In this document: positions 29,823 to 36,666 of the stretch, one piece after another
Numbering within the stretch: the stretch's first letter is position 1
How the letters are laid out: the number at the start of each line of letters is the position of its first letter
From: RH-AL1 sp965249685
GTDB lineage: Bacteria; Pseudomonadota; Alphaproteobacteria; Rhizobiales; Beijerinckiaceae
Reading direction: 5' to 3'
DNA length: 64,000 bases
Assembly (NCBI GenBank): GCA_965249685.1
Contig: CBDFMN010000003.1
Span: 620,001-684,000 of the forward strand
Notes under the pieces: model-generated
Databases searched by the model: none
The model's input: only the letters and a program-made list of their open reading frames with translations
Told to the model about the DNA's origin: nothing
Made by a program: the position numbers and the translations under genes

Positions 29823-30887
29823 ATGCGCGTCGACCTCTTCGACTTCGATCTGCCGCCGGAGCGAATCGCCCTGCGGCCGATGGAGCCGAGGGAGTCGGCG
29901 CGCCTCCTTGCTGTCGATCCCCGCGCCGAGCTCTCATTCGGCGACTGTCGCCTCCGCGACCTTCCCGCTTTCTTCGAGCCGGGAGACGTGCTCGTCGTCA
30001 ACGACACGCGGGTCATCCCCGCGCGGTTGAACGGGACCCGCGAGCGCGGCGGCGTCTCCGCCCGCGTCGAAGCCATGCTGCACAAGCGCGAGGGCGAGGA
30101 CGTCTGGCGCGCTTTTCTCCGGCCCGCTCGGAAGGTGCTGCCGGGCGAGGTCGTCGACTTCGGTGTTCCCGGAGACGATCTGCGGGCCGAGCTCCTCGAG
30201 CGCGGCGACGAAGGCGAGGGTCTGCTTCGGTTCTCGGTGTCTGGCACGGCTCTCGACGCCGCCCTGGACCGCCTGGGCACGCTGCCGCTGCCGCCCTATA
30301 TCGCGGCTCGCCGCAAGGTGGACGAGGCGGACGGCGCGGATTACCAGACCCTCTTCGCCAGCCGGCCGGGTGCTGTCGCGGCCCCGACCGCCAGCCTGCA
30401 TTTCACGCCGGCCCTCGTCGCGGCGATCGAGGCGCGCGGCGCCGCGATCCTGAGGCTCACGCTGCATGTCGGCGCAGGGACGTTCCTGCCGGTCAAGGCG
30501 CAGGACACGGACTCTCATCGTATGCATGCGGAATGGGGCTCGCTCGATGCAGAGACCGCCGCCAAACTCGACGCGGCCAAGCAGGCGGGCGGGCGGGTGT
30601 TCGCGGCGGGAACGACGTGCCTGCGCCTCCTCGAGAGCGCGACGGACGCGGAGGGCAGGGTCCACGCCTTCAGCGGAGACACCGTCATCTTCATCACGCC
30701 GGGTTATCGTTTCCGCCTCGTTGACCGGCTGCTCACCAATTTCCATCTGCCGCGCTCGACCCTCTTCATGCTGGTCGCCGCCTTCTCCGGGTTGGAGACG
30801 ATGCAGCGCGCCTATGCTCACGCCGTGGCGGAAGGCTATCGTTTTTACAGCTATGGCGACGCCTGCCTGCTCAGCCGGGATGAATGA
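29823..30887 (+). CDS. queA: S-adenosylmethionine:tRNA ribosyltransferase-isomerase
   Basis: 354 residues, family length. Transfers and isomerises the ribosyl part of SAM onto preQ1-modified tRNA, giving epoxyqueuosine. Starts with the family's MRVDLFDFDLP, and shows DVLVVNDTRVIPARL, a central LHVGAGTFLPVK and the C-terminal LTNFHLPRSTLFMLVAAF. The downstream tgt starts 8 bp inside it. Both act on tRNAs with GUN anticodons; Tgt inserts the base that QueA later modifies. Confidence 0.96.
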   Translation: MRVDLFDFDLPPERIALRPMEPRESARLLAVDPRAELSFGDCRLRDLPAFFEPGDVLVVNDTRVIPARLNGTRERGGVSARVEAMLHKREGEDVWRAFLRPARKVLPGEVVDFGVPGDDLRAELLERGDEGEGLLRFSVSGTALDAALDRLGTLPLPPYIAARRKVDEADGADYQTLFASRPGAVAAPTASLHFTPALVAAIEARGAAILRLTLHVGAGTFLPVKAQDTDSHRMHAEWGSLDAETAAKLDAAKQAGGRVFAAGTTCLRLLESATDAEGRVHAFSGDTVIFITPGYRFRLVDRLLTNFHLPRSTLFMLVAAFSGLETMQRAYAHAVAEGYRFYSYGDACLLSRDE

Positions 30888-32040
30888 CGTGACCGCAAAG
30901 AGCTTCAGCTTCCAGGTCGCCGGGAGGGACGGCGCGGCGCGCATGGGCACGATCCTAACGGCGCATGGCGCCATCCGCACGCCGGCTTTCATGCCGGTCG
31001 GGACGGCGGCGACCGTCAAGGCGATGCACCCGCACGAGGTCCATGCGCTCGGCGCCGACATCGTGCTTGGCAACGTCTATCACCTGATGCTGCGGCCGGG
31101 CGCGGAGCGGGTCGCGGCATTGGGCGGCCTCCACGCCTTCATGCGCTGGCCGCATCCTATCCTCACGGATTCCGGCGGCTTCCAGGTCATGTCGCTCGCC
31201 AAGCTGCGCAAGCTCGACGAGACGGGCGTCACGTTCCAGTCGCACCTCGACGGGTCCCGCCATGTCCTGACACCGGAGCGCTCGATCGAGATCCAGGGTC
31301 TGCTCGGCTCCGACATCCAGATGCAGTTCGACGAGTGCCTGCGCCTGCCGGCGCCGGAGCACGAGGTCGAGCGCGCGATGCAGCTTTCGCTGCGCTGGGC
31401 GGAGCGCTCCAAGCGCGCCTTCGGCATACAGCCGGGCCATGCCCTGTTCGGCATCGTCCAGGGTGGCACGAGCGCCGCCCTGCGCCGGACGAGCGCGGAG
31501 GCGCTGGTGGCGATCGGGTTCGACGGCTATGCCGTCGGAGGCTTGGCTGTGGGCGAGCCGCAGGCGGCGATGCTGGAGACCTTGGACGCCACGGTGCCGT
31601 TCTTGCCGGCGGACTCGCCGCACTATCTTATGGGCGTCGGCACGCCCGACGACATCCTGGAGAGCGTCGCGCGCGGGATCGACATGTTCGATTGCGTGAT
31701 GCCTACCCGGGCCGGCCGCCACGGCCTGGCCTTCACGCGCGCCGGCAAGCTCAACCTGCGCAACGCGCGCCATGCCGACGATCCCCGGCCGATCGACCCG
31801 GAGGCGTCCTGCGAGCCGGCGCGCCTCTACTCCCGCGCCTACCTGCATCATCTCGTCCGCTCCGGCGAGATCCTGGGCATGATGCTGCTCACAGCGATCA
31901 ATGTCGGCTATTATCAGGACCTGATGCGCGACATACGCCAGGCGATCGCGGACGGGCGCTTCGCCGCCTTCCGCGAGGAGACAAAACGTGGGTGGCTCGG
32001 AGCAGCCGCGAGCGAAACCGCTCGACCCGAGCTGGTTTGA
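30880..32040 (+). CDS. tgt: tRNA-guanine transglycosylase with an altered zinc site
   Basis: 386 residues. Exchanges guanine-34 for preQ1 in GUN-anticodon tRNAs. The catalytic aspartates lie in TDSGGFQVMSL and GIDMFDCVMPTR. The C-terminal zinc-binding site, normally C-x-C-x2-C followed by His, reads ASCEPARLYSRAYLHH (codons from 31804): only one of the three cysteines remains, with the downstream His. The rest of the protein is well conserved. ATG 30880 lies within the end of queA. Zinc binding may be weakened, lost or rearranged. Confidence 0.94.
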   Translation: MNDVTAKSFSFQVAGRDGAARMGTILTAHGAIRTPAFMPVGTAATVKAMHPHEVHALGADIVLGNVYHLMLRPGAERVAALGGLHAFMRWPHPILTDSGGFQVMSLAKLRKLDETGVTFQSHLDGSRHVLTPERSIEIQGLLGSDIQMQFDECLRLPAPEHEVERAMQLSLRWAERSKRAFGIQPGHALFGIVQGGTSAALRRTSAEALVAIGFDGYAVGGLAVGEPQAAMLETLDATVPFLPADSPHYLMGVGTPDDILESVARGIDMFDCVMPTRAGRHGLAFTRAGKLNLRNARHADDPRPIDPEASCEPARLYSRAYLHHLVRSGEILGMMLLTAINVGYYQDLMRDIRQAIADGRFAAFREETKRGWLGAAASETARPELV

Positions 32041-32145
32041 CCCCATAGAATTTACTTCACGGCCATGGTGCACCTGCTAAGAAAACGTGGTGGCGGGTGC
32101 CGGTCCGCGCGGCGGCGGGGGTATTCGGCGGAGGTCGCGTCGACG

Positions 32146-32928
32146 ATGAGCAGCACGTCTGATCCTCGCATTCCTCTCGGACAGCCTCCGCTCAAGGGTG
32201 GGCCCGGCGCGGCGCGGCCGCGTCTCGGCTTCGGCGCCCGCATCCGCAATTGGTTCCTCACCGGCGTCGTGGTCGCGGGGCCTCTGATGCTGACGGCTTA
32301 TCTCGTCTGGTGGTTTGTCGATTCGGTCGACAACACCGTGCGCAAGCTGGTCCCGGTGCGGTTCTGGCCCGATAGCTACCTGCCCATTCCGCTGCCGGGT
32401 TTCGGCGTTATCTTCGCTTTTATCGGGCTCACTGTGCTGGGCTTCCTCGCGGCCAATCTCGCCGGGCGCACTCTCCTCTCGCTTGGCGAGACCATCCTCG
32501 ATCGGACCCCGGTCATCCGCTCGATCTACAAGGGGCTAAAGCAGATCTTCGAGACGCTGTTTTCCCAGTCCAGCACCTCATTTCGCAAGGTCGGGCTCGT
32601 CGAGTTTCCCGGCAAGGGATCGTGGTCGATCGTCTTCATCTCCGCGCGGCCCTCCAGCGTGATCGAGTCCCACATTCCCGCCGATGGCGAGGAGCGGATC
32701 TCCGTCTTCCTGCCCTGCGTGCCCAACCCCACCACTGGCTTCTACTTCTACGTCCCAGCGCGCGAGGTCATCGAATTGCCCTTGACGCCCGAGGACGCCG
32801 CGAAGCTCATCATGTCCTGCGGCGTCATCCAGCCGGATGGCCAGGCTGCGCTCGCGGCCATGGCGGAGGCGGCGCGACGGGCCGAGGCGCCGGAAACGCG
32901 GGTGGCTCCCGCGCCGGAACGCGTCTAA
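32146..32928 (+). CDS. DUF502 family membrane protein
   Basis: 260 residues from ATG 32146, which has GGAGG about 11 bp upstream; an ATG at 32065 would add a poorly conserved 27 residues. Two transmembrane helices (WFLTGVVVAGPLMLTAYLVW and LPGFGVIFAFIGLTVLGFLA) are separated by a short periplasmic loop; a cytoplasmic domain follows with LDRTPVIRSIYKGLKQ and FLPCVPNPTTGFYFYVP, hallmarks of DUF502. Function unknown. The C-terminal tail is Ala-rich. Confidence 0.88.
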   Translation: MSSTSDPRIPLGQPPLKGGPGAARPRLGFGARIRNWFLTGVVVAGPLMLTAYLVWWFVDSVDNTVRKLVPVRFWPDSYLPIPLPGFGVIFAFIGLTVLGFLAANLAGRTLLSLGETILDRTPVIRSIYKGLKQIFETLFSQSSTSFRKVGLVEFPGKGSWSIVFISARPSSVIESHIPADGEERISVFLPCVPNPTTGFYFYVPAREVIELPLTPEDAAKLIMSCGVIQPDGQAALAAMAEAARRAEAPETRVAPAPERV

Positions 32929-32966
32929 GCAGACGGACCAGCCCTCAGCGATCCGGATCTCCTCTC

Positions 32967-33932
32967 GTGGCCGTCTACACCGAAGTCTCCGACGAAGAGC
33001 TTGTCGCGTTCCTGGCCCCTTACGACCTCGGCCGCGTGCTGTCGCTGAAAGGCATCGCGGAAGGCGTCGAGAACTCGAACTTTCTCCTCAAGACGCAAGC
33101 CGGCTCCTACATCCTGACACTGTACGAAAAGCGAGTAGCCGAGGCGGACCTCCCCTTCTTTCTCGGCCTGATGCAGCACCTCTCAGCGCGCGGCCTGTCC
33201 TGCCCGCAGCCGGTTCGGCGGGGCGATGGCGCGGCCTTGGGCGAGTTGGCCGGCCGGCCTGCGGCGATCGTCACCTTTCTGGAAGGCCTCTCGGTCCGCC
33301 GGCCCGCCTTGCGCCATTGCGCGGCGACCGGAGCGGCCCTGGCCGACTTTCATCGTTTCGGCGAAGGGTTCGCCCTTTCGCGTCCGAATGCCTTGTCACT
33401 GGCCGGTTGGGCGGCGCTCTTCGATTACGCCCGAACGGGCGCGGAGAGCGTGACGCCCGGCCTCACGGCCTTCATCGATGCCGAGCTTGATTTTCTCCAG
33501 GATCGCTGGCCGCAGGATCTACCGCGCGGCATTATCCACGCGGACCTGTTTCCTGACAACGTCTTGTTCCTCGGCGACGGAATTCCTGGCCTGATCGACT
33601 TTTACTTCGCTTGCACCGATGCTTACGCCTACGACCTCGCAATTTGCTTGAACGCATGGTGTTTCGAAGCGGATGGGTCGTACAACATCACCAAGGGCCA
33701 GGGCATGATCGAGGCCTACGATGCGCGCCGTCCGCTAGAAACGCGGGAGATGGCCGTCCTGCCGCTGCTCGCGCGCGGTGCCGCCCTGCGCTTCGCGCTC
33801 ACCCGCCTCGTCGATTGGCTCAACGTTCCGGCAGGCGCGCTCGTGCGTCCCAAGGATCCCGCCGAGTATATCGGGAAGCTGCGCTTCCATCAGCGCGTGG
33901 CGAGCCCTGCCGAGCTGGGCGTGAGCCTGTGA
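32967..33932 (+). CDS. thrB: Homoserine kinase, aminoglycoside phosphotransferase-like type
   Basis: 321 residues from GTG 32967. Phosphorylates homoserine ahead of threonine synthase, whose gene thrC lies about 9 kb away on the other strand. This is the alphaproteobacterial APH-fold form, not the GHMP kinase of E. coli: the catalytic loop is IIHADLFPDNVLF and the metal site GLIDFYFA. The N terminus (YTEVSDEELVAFL) and the EGVENSNFLL segment match this ThrB type. The stop overlaps the rnhA start as GTGA. Confidence 0.93.
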   Translation: MAVYTEVSDEELVAFLAPYDLGRVLSLKGIAEGVENSNFLLKTQAGSYILTLYEKRVAEADLPFFLGLMQHLSARGLSCPQPVRRGDGAALGELAGRPAAIVTFLEGLSVRRPALRHCAATGAALADFHRFGEGFALSRPNALSLAGWAALFDYARTGAESVTPGLTAFIDAELDFLQDRWPQDLPRGIIHADLFPDNVLFLGDGIPGLIDFYFACTDAYAYDLAICLNAWCFEADGSYNITKGQGMIEAYDARRPLETREMAVLPLLARGAALRFALTRLVDWLNVPAGALVRPKDPAEYIGKLRFHQRVASPAELGVSL

Positions 33933-34372
33933 GCGGGCGCGTCGCGGTCTGGACCGATGGGGCCTGTTCCGGCAATCCCGGCCCGGGCGGATGGGGTGCG
34001 GTCCTCAAGTCTGGCGACACGGTCAAGGAGCTGAGCGGCGGGGACGGCGCGACGACCAACAATCGCATGGAACTGATGGCGGCGATCTGCGCTCTGGAAT
34101 CGCTGACTCGCGCCTGCGAGGTCGACGTCTACACCGACTCGAGCTACGTCCGCGGCGGTATCACGGGATGGCTCGCCGGCTGGAAGCGCAACGGCTGGAA
34201 AACGGCCGACAAAAAGCCGGTCAAGAACGTCGAGCTCTGGCATAGGCTCGACGAGGCGGCCAAGCGGCACCAGATCGTCTGGCATTGGGTCAAAGGGCAC
34301 GCCGGCGACCCGATGAACGAGCGCGCGGACGCGCTCGCCAATACGGGTATGGCGCCTTTCAAGCGGCGATGA
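33929..34372 (+). CDS. rnhA: Ribonuclease HI
   Basis: 147 residues from GTG 33929, coupled to thrB by GTGA. Degrades the RNA strand of RNA-DNA hybrids. The four catalytic acids are visible in WTDGACSGNPGPGG, NNRMELMA, YTDSSYV and NERADALA; the basic handle (GWKRNGWKTADKKPVKN) is present. The thrB-rnhA pair and the convergent peroxiredoxin 6 bp downstream are a familiar arrangement in this order. Confidence 0.96.
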   Translation: MSGRVAVWTDGACSGNPGPGGWGAVLKSGDTVKELSGGDGATTNNRMELMAAICALESLTRACEVDVYTDSSYVRGGITGWLAGWKRNGWKTADKKPVKNVELWHRLDEAAKRHQIVWHWVKGHAGDPMNERADALANTGMAPFKRR

Positions 34373-34378
34373 CGCGGT

Positions 34379-34864
34379 TCAGAGCATCGCCAGGATGGCC
34401 TCGGCACTGGCTTTGTCGGCTTTGCCAGGGTTGGGATCGATAGCGAGCGCGGTCACGATCCCGTCGTTCACGACCATCGCGTAGCGTTGCGAACGGGTAC
34501 CGAGCCCGCGCTCTCCCAGGTCGAGCGTCAGACCGGCCGCTTCGGCGAACTTGCCGCTGCCGTCCGCCAGGAAGGCGATCTTGCCGTCGGCGCCCGTGTG
34601 TTTTTCCCAGGCGCCCATCACGAACACGTCGTTGACAGCCGTCACCGCGATCTCGTCCACGCCCTTGGCCTTCATCTCGGCTTCAAGCTTGAGGAAGCCG
34701 GGCAGGTGGTTCATGCTGCAGGTCGGCGTGAAGGCGCCGGGGACGCCAAAGAGCACGACCTTGCGGTCGGCGAACACATCCTCGCTCTTGCGCGGCGCGG
34801 GGCCGTCCGGGGTCATCACGAAAAAGGTGGCATCTGGTACGGCGTCGCCGACTTTGAGCGTCAT
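34379..34864 (-). CDS. Peroxiredoxin, Prx5-like, single cysteine
   Basis: 161 residues from ATG 34864; a start at 34885 would add seven. Thiol peroxidase with the peroxidatic Cys in PGAFTPTCSMNHLPG (about residue 49). No other cysteine is present, so resolution must use an outside thiol such as glutathione or glutaredoxin. The VNDVFVMGAW segment is typical of the Prx5/AHP1 group. The next gene on the strand encodes a DsbD N-terminal domain protein, giving a small thiol-redox neighbourhood. Confidence 0.93.
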   Translation of the reverse strand: MTLKVGDAVPDATFFVMTPDGPAPRKSEDVFADRKVVLFGVPGAFTPTCSMNHLPGFLKLEAEMKAKGVDEIAVTAVNDVFVMGAWEKHTGADGKIAFLADGSGKFAEAAGLTLDLGERGLGTRSQRYAMVVNDGIVTALAIDPNPGKADKASAEAILAML

Positions 34865-34927
34865 GGTCCAATCCTTCGGTTCCAAGGTTCGTTTGGAACC
34901 CGTTTTGCCCCCGCGAGTCCATCCCTT

Positions 34928-35788
34928 TCAGGGCATCGCCGCGGGAAGATCGAGCGTTCGTACCACCTCAAAGCTTTGCGTCGCTCCGGCCAGTGTCAGG
35001 GCGAGGGGAACGTGGGCGTTCTTCGGGTCGGCGAGAGCCTCGCTCGCGACGAGCGTCCAGGTGCCGGGACGCGCGCCTGCCCGGGTATCGAAGGCATAGC
35101 CCTCGGGGGCGTCGGCGAAGAGGTCGTGGATTGGAGGAGAGCCGCTCCAGGCGACCGTCCAGCTCGGCTTGGGGGCGCCGACCACGGGAGCGAGGGTAAG
35201 TTGGCCAGCCAGCGACGAGGGGAGCGGGGCGGGCACCGCGGCGAAGGCGGCAGCGACGGTTTCGTCGTCGGCTTGCCCCGAGACTGGCAGCCGCAACTCC
35301 GCCGCAGCGTGGCCGGGCATGCAGATCCTGTTGCAAACCGCATAGTTCAGGGTAAGGCGCAGCACCGATGGCTTGCCGGCATCGCGCGGTGTCACGAGGA
35401 TGGGGAAAGCGACGCGGTCCACGTAGCCGAAGGCCTCGAGCCCCTCTTCCTTGATGCGCGTGGGGACGGGATAGAGCACCTGCGATCGAGCGACGTTGCT
35501 CGACCCGTCGAAAGCAAACACCGGCGGCACCCCGGCGTCGCCCGGCTGCTTCCAGTAGGTGTGCGAACCGGACGGCATGGTGATCACGATCGCCGACCTA
35601 TAGGTGCCGGCGTCCAACCGGCGTTCGCCTGTCAGGCGCACAAGCGCGGACGTGTCGCCGAAACCTTTGAGCTCGCCCTGCGCTTGGCCTTCCCGGACGG
35701 TGGTGCACAGCGTCCACAGCGCGACGAAAACGACGCAGCTCCGCCGAAAGACCAAAGTCGTCTGGAAAGAGTTTTGCTTAACCATCAT
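34928..35788 (-). CDS. Exported protein with a DsbD N-terminal (DsbD-alpha) domain
   Basis: 286 residues. A signal peptide (about residues 12-36, ending REGQAQG) leads to an immunoglobulin-like domain matching the periplasmic alpha domain of DsbD: GSHTYWKQPGDAGVPP, a central LNYAVCNRICMPG and further beta strands. The pair C-x3-C is the expected redox site. DsbD normally joins this domain to a membrane electron channel and a thioredoxin domain; those parts are absent here, so the protein must receive electrons from a separate CcdA/DsbD-beta protein, or have another use. Confidence 0.85.
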   Translation of the reverse strand: MMVKQNSFQTTLVFRRSCVVFVALWTLCTTVREGQAQGELKGFGDTSALVRLTGERRLDAGTYRSAIVITMPSGSHTYWKQPGDAGVPPVFAFDGSSNVARSQVLYPVPTRIKEEGLEAFGYVDRVAFPILVTPRDAGKPSVLRLTLNYAVCNRICMPGHAAAELRLPVSGQADDETVAAAFAAVPAPLPSSLAGQLTLAPVVGAPKPSWTVAWSGSPPIHDLFADAPEGYAFDTRAGARPGTWTLVASEALADPKNAHVPLALTLAGATQSFEVVRTLDLPAAMP

Positions 35789-35872
35789 CGGGCTACCATG
35801 ATGGTCTGCGATACACGGTCAAGGCGGGACTTGAAGAACGGGACAATCCCTACGCTACGGAGAGGCAGAAGC

Positions 35873-36508
35873 ATGCCACAGACAAAGTTCGATGCGTTGC
35901 GTCCCCCCGCCTCCCGTGCCCCGGCCCACGTCGGCTTTCTCGACGGGCAAATGCTCGTTGCCATGCCGGGGATGGAAGATACGCGGTTCGCGCGGGCGGT
36001 GATCTATCTCTGCGCCCATTCCGAGGATGGGGCGATGGGCATCATCATCAACCAACCGGCTGCGAAGGTCGCCTTCTCCGAACTGCTGGTGCAACTCGAC
36101 GTCATCGAGCGGGACGACGTGATCCGCCTGCCGAACAAGGCTGGGGCAATGCAGGTCTTGAAGGGCGGTCCCGTCGAGACCGGGCGCGGATTCGTGCTCC
36201 ATTCCAACGACTTCTTCATCGACAACTCGACGCTGCCCATCGACAAGGGCGTCTCCTTGACGGCGACAGTCGATATCCTGCGTGCAATCGCTCAGGGCTC
36301 AGGGCCGGACCGCGCCGTGCTGGCGCTCGGGTACGCCGGATGGTCCGCCGGGCAGCTTGAGGTCGAGATGCAGCAAAACGGCTGGCTCAACGTCCCCGCC
36401 GAACCCTCGCTTATCTTCGATCGCTCGCTCGAATCGAAATACGAGCGGGCGGTGCGAATGATGGGGATCGACCTCGGGCGGCTCTCGACGCAGGCCGGGC
36501 ACGCCTGA
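35873..36508 (+). CDS. YqgE/AlgH family protein
   Basis: 211 residues. Starts with a short variable tail, then FLDGQMLVAMPGMEDTRFA, HSEDGAMGIIINQP, LKGGPVETGRGFVLH and ALGYAGWSAGQLEVE, all diagnostic of YqgE. The molecular function is not established; in several proteobacteria it is conserved near envelope or redox genes. ATG 35873 follows GGAGAGGCAGA. It converges on the EAL protein gene with a 158-bp gap. Confidence 0.92.
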   Translation: MPQTKFDALRPPASRAPAHVGFLDGQMLVAMPGMEDTRFARAVIYLCAHSEDGAMGIIINQPAAKVAFSELLVQLDVIERDDVIRLPNKAGAMQVLKGGPVETGRGFVLHSNDFFIDNSTLPIDKGVSLTATVDILRAIAQGSGPDRAVLALGYAGWSAGQLEVEMQQNGWLNVPAEPSLIFDRSLESKYERAVRMMGIDLGRLSTQAGHA

Positions 36509-36666
36509 ACGTCTTGAATCGACGGGGGTACTCGGCGGGGTCCGACGCTTCCCTCATCGCCGACACGGATCGTGGCGCGGTCTTTGGCGTGTGTCGGCGG
36601 CAGCGCGCCCAACGCGCGGCGAGGCTTTTGGAAACGCGCAGCAAGGCTTCGACGACGCGTCAGGGG

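Noticed and set aside
32115..32134. Near-identical 17-mer CGGGGGTAYTCGGCGG at 32115 and 36523, both outside genes
   Set aside because: One mismatch over about 17 GC-rich bases is expected by chance in 64 kb; only two copies were seen.
36559..36598. GCCGACAC...GTGTCGGC inverted repeat between yqgE and the EAL gene as a terminator
   Set aside because: The loop is 24 bases and no T-run follows on either strand.
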